A stretch of DNA of 64,000 bases, taken from the NCBI RefSeq assembly GCF_014698825.1, contig NZ_JACJTT010000007.1:105641-169640 (forward strand). Reading direction: 5' to 3'. The stretch comes from Richelia sinica FACHB-800. GTDB taxonomy: Bacteria; Cyanobacteriota; Cyanobacteriia; Cyanobacteriales; Nostocaceae. Below are positions 8,993 through 18,146 of the stretch, piece after piece (within the stretch, counting starts at the first letter, position 1; each line of letters starts with the position of its first letter). Made by a program: the position numbers and the translations under genes. The notes under the pieces were generated by a model. The model saw only the letters and a list, made by a program, of their open reading frames with translations. It was not told where the DNA came from and searched no databases.

Positions 8993-10804
8993 CTAGCTTT
9001 GGTCTAACCGCAATACAGCCATAAATGCTTCTTGAGGAACATCAACAGTTCCCACGGCTTTCATGCGTTTTTTACCTTTGGCTTGTTTTTGCAGCAGTTT
9101 TTTCTTACGGCTAATATCACCGCCATAGCATTTAGCAAGTACATCTTTCCGTAAGGCGGGGATGTGTTCGCTGGCGATAACTTTACTGCCAATAGATGCC
9201 TGAATGGGGACTTTAAATTGATGACGGGGAATGAGTTCTTTGAGTTTTTCCGCCATTGACCGACCGACATTATAGGCTTTATCCCTGTGAACAATCATTG
9301 CTAAGGAATCGACGGGATCGCCGTTAATCATGATATCCAATTTCACCAAGGGATTTTCACGATAGCCGATGAGGTGATATTCCATACTGGCATAACCGCG
9401 CGATCGCGATTTCATTTGATCAAAAAAGTCGGTAACAACTTCTGCCAAAGGAATTTCATAAGTTAAGGTGGTGCGTCCTTGGGTGAGATACTTCATATCT
9501 TTGAAGATACCCCGTCGATTTTGCGACAACTCCATCAAAGTACCAACATAACCTTCCGGCGTAATCATTTCTACTTTGACGTAGGGTTCTTCAATTTTTT
9601 CCCGGTCGTTGGGGGCAGGCAAATGGCTAGGATTATCAATGTACAGTTCTTCACCCTTGACGGTTATGACTTTATAAACCACAGAGGGGGCTGTAATAAT
9701 TAAATCTAAGTTATACTCTCGCTCTAGCCGTTCTTGGACAATTTCCATGTGTAGCAAACCCAAGAAGCCGCAACGGAAACCAAACCCCATGGCACTGGAG
9801 GTTTCCGGTTCATAATGCAAAGCCGCATCATTGAGTCGGAGTTTTTCTAAAGCTTCCCGTAAATCTTCAAATTGGTCAGCATCAATGGGGAACATGCCAC
9901 AAAAGACCATGGGGTTGGCTTCTGTGTAACCAGGTAAAGGTTCTGTGGCTTTAGCATTGGAAAGGGTAATGGTGTCTCCTACCCGTGCGTCAGCTACAGC
10001 TTTAATGGCAGCAGCTAAATAACCTACTTCCCCCGCGTGTAATTCATCTACTTGCTTTTGGGTGGGAGAAAGGACACCTAACTCATCAATTTCGTATTCT
10101 TTACCGGATGCCATCAAATAGACGCGATCGCCTTTTTTCAGGTTACCATCCATCACCCGGAAGTAAACAATTACTCCCCGATAACTGTCGTAGTAGCTGT
10201 CAAAAATTAAAGCCCGTAACTTTTGATCAACCGTATTGGGTGCCGGTGGAACTCGCTCAACAATAGCCTCTAAAATTTCATCAATTCCGACTCCCTCTTT
10301 CGCAGAAGCCAAAATTGCACCGCTACAATCTAAACCAATAATTTCTTCAATTTCACCAATTACCCGGTCAGGTTCTGCACCAGGTAAATCGATTTTATTC
10401 AAAACAGGAATAATTTCTAGATTATGTTCCAGTGCCAAATAAACATTCGCTAAAGTTTGCGCCTCTACACCTTGGGACGCATCTACTACCAATAAAGCTC
10501 CTTCACAAGCTGCCAAAGAACGAGATACTTCATAAGAAAAATCCACGTGTCCCGGCGTATCGATTAAATTCAGCACATACTGCTGGCCATCCTTAGCAGT
10601 GTAATTCATCCGGGCAGCTTGCAGCTTAATTGTAATGCCGCGCTCCCGTTCCAGATCCATGTTGTCAAGAAATTGCTCCTTCATCTGTCGCTCATCGACA
10701 GTGCCAGTAGCTTGTAACAAGCGGTCAGCCAGAGTCGATTTCCCGTGGTCAATGTGGGCAATAATACAAAAATTGCGAATGCGAGCGGCGGGAACGTCAG
10801 TCAT
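8993..10804 (-). CDS. lepA: elongation factor 4 (LepA), ribosomal back-translocase GTPase
   Basis: A translational GTPase that binds stalled or misadjusted ribosomes. The GTPase motifs are in order: G1 [10 protein letters not shown] near residue 16, G2 around RGITIKLQ, G3 DTPGHVDF and G4 NKIDLPGA. Domains II, III and V follow, and the C-terminal LepA-specific domain carries the lysine-rich [15 protein letters not shown] near residue 580. The length of 603 residues is normal and there is no domain IV, which separates it from EF-G. The ATG start is the first possible before [17 protein letters not shown]. It is monocistronic with a strong terminator. Confidence 0.98.
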   Translation of the reverse strand: MTDVPAARIRNFCIIAHIDHGKSTLADRLLQATGTVDERQMKEQFLDNMDLERERGITIKLQAARMNYTAKDGQQYVLNLIDTPGHVDFSYEVSRSLAACEGALLVVDASQGVEAQTLANVYLALEHNLEIIPVLNKIDLPGAEPDRVIGEIEEIIGLDCSGAILASAKEGVGIDEILEAIVERVPPAPNTVDQKLRALIFDSYYDSYRGVIVYFRVMDGNLKKGDRVYLMASGKEYEIDELGVLSPTQKQVDELHAGEVGYLAAAIKAVADARVGDTITLSNAKATEPLPGYTEANPMVFCGMFPIDADQFEDLREALEKLRLNDAALHYEPETSSAMGFGFRCGFLGLLHMEIVQERLEREYNLDLIITAPSVVYKVITVKGEELYIDNPSHLPAPNDREKIEEPYVKVEMITPEGYVGTLMELSQNRRGIFKDMKYLTQGRTTLTYEIPLAEVVTDFFDQMKSRSRGYASMEYHLIGYRENPLVKLDIMINGDPVDSLAMIVHRDKAYNVGRSMAEKLKELIPRHQFKVPIQASIGSKVIASEHIPALRKDVLAKCYGGDISRKKKLLQKQAKGKKRMKAVGTVDVPQEAFMAVLRLDQS

Positions 10805-11053
10805 ATACTATCTTTGCTTAAGCAGCAACCAAAGTGAAAGCTATTTACTTAATGTATTTTAATGCTTTCTTCGGTCAGACGCTGCATAGGATTGGAGAAG
10901 GAAATAAATATTCTGATCTACTAGTTTGCTACTATTTCAGGGAACTATGATTAAGTGTGCATCTTGCACATTTTCTAGTCCCAAAATTATGAAGATAACT
11001 GCTTGACAAAGTTTAAGAACACACAAATTTTAGAGTTAGAGCATCGAAAACCT

Positions 11054-11290
11054 ATGAATATGCAAGAAAAACCTACCGGTGCAGACAGCCGATACACCGA
11101 TAAGGTAGAAATCGCTGTCCGCTTAGATTCCGAACTATTAGCACAAATTCAACATTTGACTAATGATCCTAGTAAGGTGATTGAGGTGGCTATTCGTCAA
11201 TGGTTAAGGGGAGATTTTAGTAGAGATGATGAATTAACCCGCACTCCCATGCGAACCCCTGTTCCCCCTAGAGGTGAATGGAATGATTAA
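11054..11290 (+). CDS. small ribbon-helix-helix-like protein
   Basis: A 78-residue protein, if started at the ATG that gives MNMQEKPTG; a longer TTG-initiated form (from 11003) is possible but less likely. Residues 20-50 (VEIAVRLDSELLAQIQHL then VIEVAIRQWLRG) have the beta-strand plus two-helix pattern of the ribbon-helix-helix (CopG/MetJ-like) fold. The tail is Arg/Pro-rich (MRTPVPPRGEW). It could be a small DNA-binding regulator or an orphan antitoxin; no toxin-like gene is adjacent. The next gene downstream is a histidine kinase 176 bases away. Confidence 0.6.
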   Translation: MNMQEKPTGADSRYTDKVEIAVRLDSELLAQIQHLTNDPSKVIEVAIRQWLRGDFSRDDELTRTPMRTPVPPRGEWND

Positions 11291-11466
11291 AAACCTCATC
11301 TCAACTATCAGCAAATGATAAAAAATGTAAAATTTAATGCTCTAGATTCCAGAAAAATCAAAAATACATAATCGAAAATAGTCAAAGCTGTAAAACTTTA
11401 TGCCAAAATTTAAACAGCTTTAGTACAAGCACGGTGGCAATAAACTTGTCTATCCAACTCGATTTC

Positions 11467-13215
11467 ATGACTACTACTGCGAATACCCAATTGCCAAATT
11501 TATTCCCTCAAAATCTGGAATCAATTAACCGCAGTACCTGGGCTTCAATGCCAACTCTAGATGTTGAGTTGGTGTATACGCAAGATGGAGCAGGACGCTA
11601 TCTGGCGTTTAATTGGCAGCATAGCGAACTTTTGGGGTGCAAAACTGAAAACATAGTTGATGCACTCAATGAGGATGATATCTTTGTGCCGGTGGATAAA
11701 GTTGTTTACTTGGAACAATTGCACCGGATTTTGACAAGTTTGGTACCGGAAAGGGTTCAATGCTGGTTTAAATGTCGTCAGGAATTATTAGAGTTGGAGT
11801 TGACAATCACTCCGATTATGCCTTGCTTGGGAGAAGCCGCGAATACGGTTTTGGTGATGGGTAGAGTGTTGCCAACCACAGCCAATGGTCTAGAGGTAGA
11901 TAGGTCAGAAAATACACCCACACCTCTAGAGTTAACATTGCGATCGCAACAACACCAAAAATTATTAAACAGAATCACCAGAAATATACGGCGGACTCTG
12001 GATCTAGACATTATTTGGCAGCAAACAGTTGATAATTTAGGTCACATACTCCAGCTAGAGCGCTGCGTTATCTGTCCCTACCAGCCCTCTAGCCCTACCC
12101 TACGCATCATTGCTGAATATCATCAGTCCCATTTAGCTCCTATTGTGGGTTCAGAGCTAGATACATCTACTGAACCTGGGTTACTTCAAGCATTAACAAC
12201 CCTAGAACCGATAGTCTTAGAAATACCTGGTTATACCAATAATCCCCAACAAAAAATATTAGTAATTGCTACTAGCTATCAAGACCAAGCCAACGGGTTA
12301 GCAATGCTCAGTCTGAGGCCAAATTGTTACCCTCTGACCCAAGCAGAAATAGAATTAGCAAAAGAAGTGGCAGATCAACTGGGAACAGCGATCGCTCATG
12401 CTACTTTGTATAAAGAACTAGAAGCCGCCAGACAAAAAGCAGAAGAAGCTTCCCGCTTAAAGAGTGAATTTCTAGCCAATGTCTCCCATGAAATTCGTAC
12501 CCCTCTCAATGGCATGATTGGCTTCTTAAAGCTGATTTTAGAGGGTATGGCTGATGACCCGGAAGAGCAAAATCAATTTTTAACTGAAGCTCACGGTCTA
12601 TCAATACATCTACTCAACATTCTCAACGACATTTTAGACATTGCCAAAATCGAAGCTGGCAAAATGGAATTGGACTGTGGGCCAGTGGCTTTGCATGAGT
12701 TATTTCACGATTTAGATAATTTCATGCGTCCCCAAGCCGAAATGCGAAATCTCAGCTTTGAGATGCAAATGCCTGCTACTTCCGATGAAGTAATTGTTCA
12801 AGGTAGTTACCAGCGGTTGTTACAAGTGATGTTGAACTTGGCGGGTAATGCCATAAAATTTACCCACGAAGGGGGCGTGACTATCTCTGCTGATGTGGTC
12901 ATCAAAAAAACCAAAGGAAAATCAGCAAAATCAGGGCCTGGAATGGTCAGAGTACGTGTGGCAGACACTGGAATTGGTGTTTCTCTAGATAAACAAGACA
13001 AGCTCTTCCAATTATTCTCCCAAGTAGATGGTTCTCGCACTCGCTACTATGGTGGCACTGGCTTAGGTTTAACCATTTCCCAAAAGCTGATTGAAGCCAT
13101 GGGGGGGGAAGTGCATTTTTACAGTTTAGGAGAAGGTCTTGGCTCCACAGTCACCTTTACTGTGCCACTATATCAGCAGCCAGTTATCTGTTCACCTAAT
13201 GAACCAGAAGCGTAA
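11467..13215 (+). CDS. PAS-GAF sensor histidine kinase
   Basis: A soluble sensor kinase of 582 residues from the ATG giving MTTTANTQLP; an in-frame GTG 33 bases upstream (11434) is the alternative. Residues 25-140 form a PAS-like domain, 180-325 a GAF domain, 330-355 a coiled coil, then HisKA with FLANVSHEIRTPLNGM (phospho-accepting His) and HATPase_c with N box NLAGNAIKFT, G1 DTGIGV and G2 GGTGLGL. No transmembrane segment and no receiver are present, so it needs a separate response regulator; none is adjacent. The coding sequence runs directly into an octamer repeat array 5 bases after the stop. Confidence 0.92.
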   Translation: MTTTANTQLPNLFPQNLESINRSTWASMPTLDVELVYTQDGAGRYLAFNWQHSELLGCKTENIVDALNEDDIFVPVDKVVYLEQLHRILTSLVPERVQCWFKCRQELLELELTITPIMPCLGEAANTVLVMGRVLPTTANGLEVDRSENTPTPLELTLRSQQHQKLLNRITRNIRRTLDLDIIWQQTVDNLGHILQLERCVICPYQPSSPTLRIIAEYHQSHLAPIVGSELDTSTEPGLLQALTTLEPIVLEIPGYTNNPQQKILVIATSYQDQANGLAMLSLRPNCYPLTQAEIELAKEVADQLGTAIAHATLYKELEAARQKAEEASRLKSEFLANVSHEIRTPLNGMIGFLKLILEGMADDPEEQNQFLTEAHGLSIHLLNILNDILDIAKIEAGKMELDCGPVALHELFHDLDNFMRPQAEMRNLSFEMQMPATSDEVIVQGSYQRLLQVMLNLAGNAIKFTHEGGVTISADVVIKKTKGKSAKSGPGMVRVRVADTGIGVSLDKQDKLFQLFSQVDGSRTRYYGGTGLGLTISQKLIEAMGGEVHFYSLGEGLGSTVTFTVPLYQQPVICSPNEPEA

Positions 13216-13219
13216 GGAA

Positions 13220-13323
13220 TTCAGAAGTTCAGAAGTTCAGAAGTTCAGAAGTCCAGAAGTTCAGAAGTTCAGAAGTTCAGAAGTTCAGAAGTTCAGAAGT
13301 TCAGAAGTTCAGAAGTTCAGAAG
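13220..13323 (+). repeat. octamer tandem repeat TTCAGAAG
   Basis: About 13 head-to-tail copies of TTCAGAAG, one carrying T-to-C (GTCCAGAAG). It begins 4 bases after the histidine kinase stop. It is open in several frames, but the encoded sequence is only repeat. Confidence 0.9.
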
Positions 13324-13325
13324 TA

Positions 13326-13455
13326 TGCCTCCGGCACGCTGCGCGAACAGAAGTATGGCTGATGCCTCCGGCACGCTGCGCGAACAGAAGTATGGCTGAT
13401 GCCTCCGGCACGCTACCGCGAACGCCACGCTATGCCTATGGCACACTACGTCAAC
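13326..13455 (+). repeat. 37-bp tandem repeats with palindromic core
   Basis: Copies begin at 13326, 13363 and 13400 with TGCCTCCGGCACGCTGCGCG; the third diverges after 15 bases and then runs into further related fragments (GCCACGCTATGCCTATGGCA). The core TGCCTCCGGCA pairs with TGCCGGAGGCA seen at 8711, so these are the same interspersed family. Confidence 0.8.
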
Positions 13456-13510
13456 CTAAACAGGAGTTTAACAACGCAACAATTCAGCCGTAATTGTATG
13501 AATGATTCTG

Positions 13511-13604
13511 TAACTCCTGAACTCCTGCAACTCCTGAACTCCTGCAACTCCTGAACTCCTGCAACTCCTGAACTCCTGTAACTCCTGCAACTTCTGAACT
13601 TCTG
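13511..13604 (-). repeat. tandem repeat, reverse orientation (CAGGAGTT family)
   Basis: Alternating CTCCTGAA and CTCCTGCAA units, ending in CTTCTGAACTTCTG. Read on the minus strand these are CAGGAGTTCAGGAGTT and CAGAAGTTCAGAAG, the same family as the arrays at 8452 and 13220. Together with 13220-13323 it forms a long imperfect inverted repeat around the 37-bp block. Confidence 0.85.
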
Positions 13605-13758
13605 TCTTCTCCCCTCTGTTCCCTGTTCCCTGTCACCTAATTTAGCTAGGATCAACTTAAAACAGCGAGAAAATAAAATTTTCGGTATTTTGGTTAATGG
13701 GAAAGTTTTAATCTCAATTACCGATTACCAATTTCGTTAACTTACCAGGTCTAAAACA

Positions 13759-13989
13759 ATGGAACTCACAGTAGACAATGTAGAAACTGTATTAGATGAA
13801 ATGCGCCCTTATCTCATGTCTGATGGTGGTAACGTGGAACTCGTGGAGTTAGATGGGCCTATCGTAAAATTGCGGTTACAAGGTGCTTGCGGTTCCTGTC
13901 CCAGTTCGACTATGACCTTGAGAATGGGTATTGAACGCCGACTAAAGGAAATGATTCCCGAAATTGCTGAAGTAGAACAGGTTATCTAG
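13759..13989 (+). CDS. nfu: Nfu-type Fe-S cluster scaffold/carrier
   Basis: A 76-residue protein corresponding to the C-terminal NifU domain, which carries or delivers an Fe-S cluster to target proteins. The cluster ligands are in [10 protein letters not shown] (CxxC) at about residues 38-45, preceded by the typical [11 protein letters not shown]. The N-terminal IscU-like and central ferredoxin parts of full NifU are absent, as is usual for the housekeeping cyanobacterial Nfu. It stands alone, with a weak hairpin (14004-14031) past the stop. The repeat cluster upstream leaves about 150 bases for a promoter. Confidence 0.92.
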   Translation: MELTVDNVETVLDEMRPYLMSDGGNVELVELDGPIVKLRLQGACGSCPSSTMTLRMGIERRLKEMIPEIAEVEQVI

Positions 13990-14129
13990 AACTAGGGGAT
14001 GGGAAGGGAGTGATAATTAACTGTCACCCTTCTGGGAAACTAGGGTAATAAATGTGAATTGCGATCGCACACAATTTATGATTGATAATTCAAGATTATC
14101 GATCTAATCCCAAATTCTGATCACTCCCT

Positions 14130-16367
14130 ATGTCCCACCCCCTTTATGTGGCTTTTATCTGGCATCAGCATCAGCCACTATACAAATCTCCAGAAACTAG
14201 CACTTCCCTATTATCCAGCAGTCAAAACTATCATCTACCTTGGGTGCGCTTGCATGGTACTAAGGATTATCTAGATTTAGTTTTACTGCTAGAACAGTAT
14301 CCCAAATTACACCAAACAGTAAATTTGGTACCATCCTTAATCTTGCAATTAGAAGATTATATTGCTGGTACAGCATTAGACCCTTATTTGAAAGCTAGTC
14401 TGACTCCTGTGGAACAGTTAACCCAGGAACAGAAAGAATTTATTATTGAACATTTTTTTGATGCTAATCACCACACATTAATTGACCCCCATCCTCGCTA
14501 TGCTGATTTGTACCACCAACGGCAGGAAAAAGGGCAAACTTGGTGTTTAAATAATTGGCAATTACCAGACTATGGAGACTTACTCGCTTGGCACAACTTA
14601 GCCTGGATTGACCCCTTATTTTGGGATGACCCAGAAATTAGCGCCTGGTTAAAACAGGGCAAGAATTTTAGTTTAAGCGATCGCCAAAGAATTTACTCAA
14701 AACAAAAAGAAATTCTCAGCCGCATTATTCCCCAACACCGGAAAATGCAGCAAAATGGGCAAATTGAAGTGACCACAACGCCCTACACCCACCCCATTAT
14801 GCCCCTGTTGGCGGATACTAACTCTGGGCGGGTAGCAGTGCCACACATGACATTACCTGAAAATCGTTTTCAGTGGGCAGAAGATATTCCCCGCCATTTA
14901 CGCAAAGCTTGGGATTTATATACAGATAGATTTGGTATAGAACCTCGTGGTTTATGGCCTTCTGAACAATCCGTTAGCCCGGAAATCTTGCCATACATCA
15001 TTAAACAAGGATTCCAATGGATTTGCTCAGATGAAGCTGTTTTAGGGTGGACTCTCAGACACTTTTTCCACCGTGATGGGGCTGGGAATGTTTTAGAACC
15101 AGAATTGCTATATCGTCCCTATCGCTTACAGACCCCCGCAGGTGATTTATCAATAGTTTTCCGTGACCATAGATTATCTGACTTAATCGGCTTTACCTAC
15201 GGGTCAATGCCAGCTAAACAAGCAGCGGCAGACTTAGTGGGACATTTGCAAGCGATCGCTAAAATGCAAAGAGAACACCCCAGTGACCAACCTTGGTTAG
15301 TCACCATCGCCCTAGATGGAGAAAACTGCTGGGAATTTTATCCCCAAGACGGCAAACCCTTCCTAGAAGCCCTCTATCAAAACCTAAGCAACGACCCCCG
15401 CCTCCAACTCGTTACCGTTTCTGAATTCCTCGAAAAATTCCCAGCCACCGCCACCATTCCCAGTGAACAACTCCATAGTGGGTCTTGGGTTGATGGTAGT
15501 TTCACCACCTGGATCGGCGACCCCGCCAAAAATCGTGCCTGGGACTATCTCACCCATGCCAGACAAGTTTTAGCCAATCATCCCGAAGCCACAGAAGAAA
15601 ATAACCCCGCAGCTTGGGAAGCCTTATATGCAGCCGAAGGTTCCGATTGGTTTTGGTGGTTTGGTGAAGGCCATTCCTCCAATCAAGATGCCATCTTTGA
15701 CCAATTGTTTCGAGAACATCTTTACGGCATTTATAAAGCCTTAAACGAAACCATTCCCGCCTATTTGAAAAAACCCGTAGAAGTTCATACTGCACGGACA
15801 GATCATAAACCCACAAGCTTTATTCACCCCATAATTGATGGCAAAGGCGACGAACAAGATTGGGACAAAGCCGGACGCATAGAAATTGGTGGTGCTAGGG
15901 GAACAATGCACAACAGTAGCACCGTCCAAAGACTGTGGTACGGGGTAGACCACCTCAACTTTTACCTGCGAGTAGACTTTAAAAGTGGTGTTGTACCAGG
16001 AAAAGACCTACCAGCAGAATTAAATTTACTCTGGTTTTATCCAGATAAAACCATGGTTAATAGTCCCATTCCCTTAGCGGAAGTGCCAGACATTGCCCCA
16101 GCTAATTACCTATACCATCATCATTTGGAAATTAACTTATTAACCCAATCTGTTCTCTTTCGTGAAGCTGGGGAAAACTATCAATGGCACCCCCGCACCA
16201 GTCGGGCCCAAGCTACTTACAAAAACTGTTTAGAAATAGCAGTACCCTGGGCTGATTTACAAGTGCCTCCAGATTATCCTCTCCGCCTCATTTTAGTCCT
16301 GGCAGATGAAGGGCGTTTTTGTAATTATTTCCCGGAAACTGCTCTGATTCCCATAGAAGTTCCCTAA
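14130..16367 (+). CDS. glycoside hydrolase family 57 protein
   Basis: A 745-residue GH57 enzyme, probably an alpha-glucan hydrolase or glucanotransferase acting on glycogen or maltodextrin. The family N-terminus is seen as VAFIWHQHQPLYK. The probable catalytic Glu lies in GLWPSEQSVSPEIL near residue 276, and the acid/base Asp region in IALDGENCWEFY near 390. Residues 565-745 form an extra beta-rich domain beginning HPIIDGKGDEQDWDKAG, resembling the DOMON/glucodextranase-type C-terminal module found on such proteins. No signal peptide is present, so it is cytoplasmic. It is followed by a strong terminator. Exact specificity cannot be read from the sequence. Confidence 0.9.
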   Translation: MSHPLYVAFIWHQHQPLYKSPETSTSLLSSSQNYHLPWVRLHGTKDYLDLVLLLEQYPKLHQTVNLVPSLILQLEDYIAGTALDPYLKASLTPVEQLTQEQKEFIIEHFFDANHHTLIDPHPRYADLYHQRQEKGQTWCLNNWQLPDYGDLLAWHNLAWIDPLFWDDPEISAWLKQGKNFSLSDRQRIYSKQKEILSRIIPQHRKMQQNGQIEVTTTPYTHPIMPLLADTNSGRVAVPHMTLPENRFQWAEDIPRHLRKAWDLYTDRFGIEPRGLWPSEQSVSPEILPYIIKQGFQWICSDEAVLGWTLRHFFHRDGAGNVLEPELLYRPYRLQTPAGDLSIVFRDHRLSDLIGFTYGSMPAKQAAADLVGHLQAIAKMQREHPSDQPWLVTIALDGENCWEFYPQDGKPFLEALYQNLSNDPRLQLVTVSEFLEKFPATATIPSEQLHSGSWVDGSFTTWIGDPAKNRAWDYLTHARQVLANHPEATEENNPAAWEALYAAEGSDWFWWFGEGHSSNQDAIFDQLFREHLYGIYKALNETIPAYLKKPVEVHTARTDHKPTSFIHPIIDGKGDEQDWDKAGRIEIGGARGTMHNSSTVQRLWYGVDHLNFYLRVDFKSGVVPGKDLPAELNLLWFYPDKTMVNSPIPLAEVPDIAPANYLYHHHLEINLLTQSVLFREAGENYQWHPRTSRAQATYKNCLEIAVPWADLQVPPDYPLRLILVLADEGRFCNYFPETALIPIEVP

Positions 16368-16400
16368 TGTCAACCCCTGGCAAAAGGTATGTTTTTTCTT

Positions 16401-16441
16401 GACTGTAGAGGCGTTTAATATAGCGTTTCTACAGTCTTTTT
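16401..16441 (+). terminator. rho-independent terminator after the GH57 gene
   Basis: The stem arms GACTGTAGA and TCTACAGTC pair perfectly over 9 bp, 33 bases after the stop, and are followed by TTTTT. The loop itself has a small inner stem (GGCG/TAGCG region). Confidence 0.85.
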
Positions 16442-16693
16442 AAGCGTTTAAGGTGAAAAATTTGCTTATTTTCTGCATCTACCTAACATAGTTCTCAAGG
16501 CAGAAATGAAAATCATAAAAACACATAAACTTCATACTCTAGGGTAGCTCGTCAGGAACAATTTCATAAAATTTTGGTTATTTTAAAATGAAAGACACCA
16601 TAGTATCAAACAGACAAATATTTTGCAGCAGCTAATGGCACTAAACCGTAGATCGCATAAAATTGAAAATATAAATATGCTGTACCAAACACA

Positions 16694-17764
16694 ATGAACC
16701 GCTTCGCTCATAACATCACTAATCTCAGGGATTATAATTTACAGCATACTCAGCTTAGTCAAATGTGTGGTTCTAAGCTGCTATTTCGTGGTTGTTATCA
16801 AATTTTACGAGTTTTAGGAAGGGGTGGCTTTGGGATTACCTTTTTAGCTCAAAATATGGTGTTACCAGGTCAACCTTTATGTGTTATTAAACAGCTTTGC
16901 CCTAAAATTACCAATGATAAAATCTGGAGAAGAGCTTGCCAACGCTTTGAAATTGAAGCTAAAACTTTAGCTCAATTAGGCAGCCATGCACAAATTCCCA
17001 TGCTGATAGACTATTTTGAAGGCAATGGGGAATTGTATTTAGTCCAAGAATATATTCCTGGGTATACTCTAGCCAGAGAGGTCAGAAAAAATGGTGTTAA
17101 AACTGAATTAGAAGTTAAAAATTTTTTACGGGAAGTATTACCAGTTTTAAATTATCTCCATCAACAACATGTCATTCATCGCGATATTAAGCCACAAAAT
17201 CTATTGCGATGCGAAGAAGACCAAAGAATTGTCTTGATTGATTTTGGCGCTGTCAAAGAAAAACTAGTACAAAATAGTTCTCATTCTAGTCATCTTGCTT
17301 CAACTAATTTTATTGGGACAATGGGCTTTGCCCCACCAGAACAGTTATCACTACGTCCAGTTTATGCTAGTGATATTTATGCTTTAGGAATAACTTGTAT
17401 TTATTTATTAACTGGTAGAGGCCCATTAGACTTTGATTATAATCTCAATACTGGAGAATTATTTTGGCAACAGAGTGTGAGAGTTAGCTCTGATTTTGCT
17501 AGGATTCTAGATAAAATGGTCAAAGCTTCTTTGCACGAAAGATTTAAAAGTGCTCATGAAGTGATGGTAGCTTTAGATTGGGAAAATTCTTGGTATAAGT
17601 TGAATAGTTGTTTAACAAATCAACCATGTAGTCACACAAATCTACAAGTGCAGGAAACATCATCAGAATATATGTCACCTGCGACTCGCACAGCATTAGC
17701 TATTCGTTCTCGGAGAACTAGACATAAAAAATATCGCTCTTTCAGCAATTTTCATCCCCTCTGA
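16694..17764 (+). CDS. Ser/Thr protein kinase
   Basis: A 356-residue cytoplasmic Ser/Thr kinase. The glycine loop is LGRGGFGITF near residue 42, the ATP-binding Lys is in VIKQL, the catalytic loop is HRDIKPQN, DFG is IDFGAVK and the P+1 region has FAPPEQ. The kinase domain ends by about residue 295; the last 60 residues are polar and basic (RSRRTRHKKYRS) with no recognised domain. It lacks the zinc ribbon and the membrane segments of the kinase at 6698. It lies 382 bases upstream of the WD40 kinase on the same strand; a direct functional link is not shown. Confidence 0.9.
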   Translation: MNRFAHNITNLRDYNLQHTQLSQMCGSKLLFRGCYQILRVLGRGGFGITFLAQNMVLPGQPLCVIKQLCPKITNDKIWRRACQRFEIEAKTLAQLGSHAQIPMLIDYFEGNGELYLVQEYIPGYTLAREVRKNGVKTELEVKNFLREVLPVLNYLHQQHVIHRDIKPQNLLRCEEDQRIVLIDFGAVKEKLVQNSSHSSHLASTNFIGTMGFAPPEQLSLRPVYASDIYALGITCIYLLTGRGPLDFDYNLNTGELFWQQSVRVSSDFARILDKMVKASLHERFKSAHEVMVALDWENSWYKLNSCLTNQPCSHTNLQVQETSSEYMSPATRTALAIRSRRTRHKKYRSFSNFHPL

Positions 17765-18146
17765 AGATTTTTTCATTAAAGCATGAAAATCTACACACAT
17801 TAAACTATTATCGTGTAATCATCAACTATCAAGCTAAAAACTTAATTTATTCAAATCTTCCAGTTTGCTATTTTTTTTAAAGTATTTATATATAGCAAAT
17901 CTCATAGAGGTATATTCATCATTCCTTCAATTCAGTTGAGATATAATCAAAAATATATTTTTTAGACTCTCATGTTTTTCCTATTTTAGGAGAAATTACT
18001 ATTATCTACACATGTTAAATATCACTAGTAATTCCCCAAATTATACCCAGGTATTGCTACTAAATCAATCCATGAGAGTTGATTTTTTTGGGGAACATGC
18101 AGTATAAACTCAGCGAAATTTGTCATGGAATCGCACCTATCAAGCC
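17765..18146. other. intergenic, 382 bases
   Basis: A/T-rich spacer between two Ser/Thr kinase genes on the plus strand. It should contain the promoter of the WD40 kinase. No RNA gene, strong hairpin or repeat was recognised. Confidence 0.5.

Noticed and set aside
13139..13655. Open frames encoding repeated FRSSEVQK or QEFRSCRSSG
   Set aside because: They are translations of the octamer arrays, and overlap the end of the histidine kinase gene.
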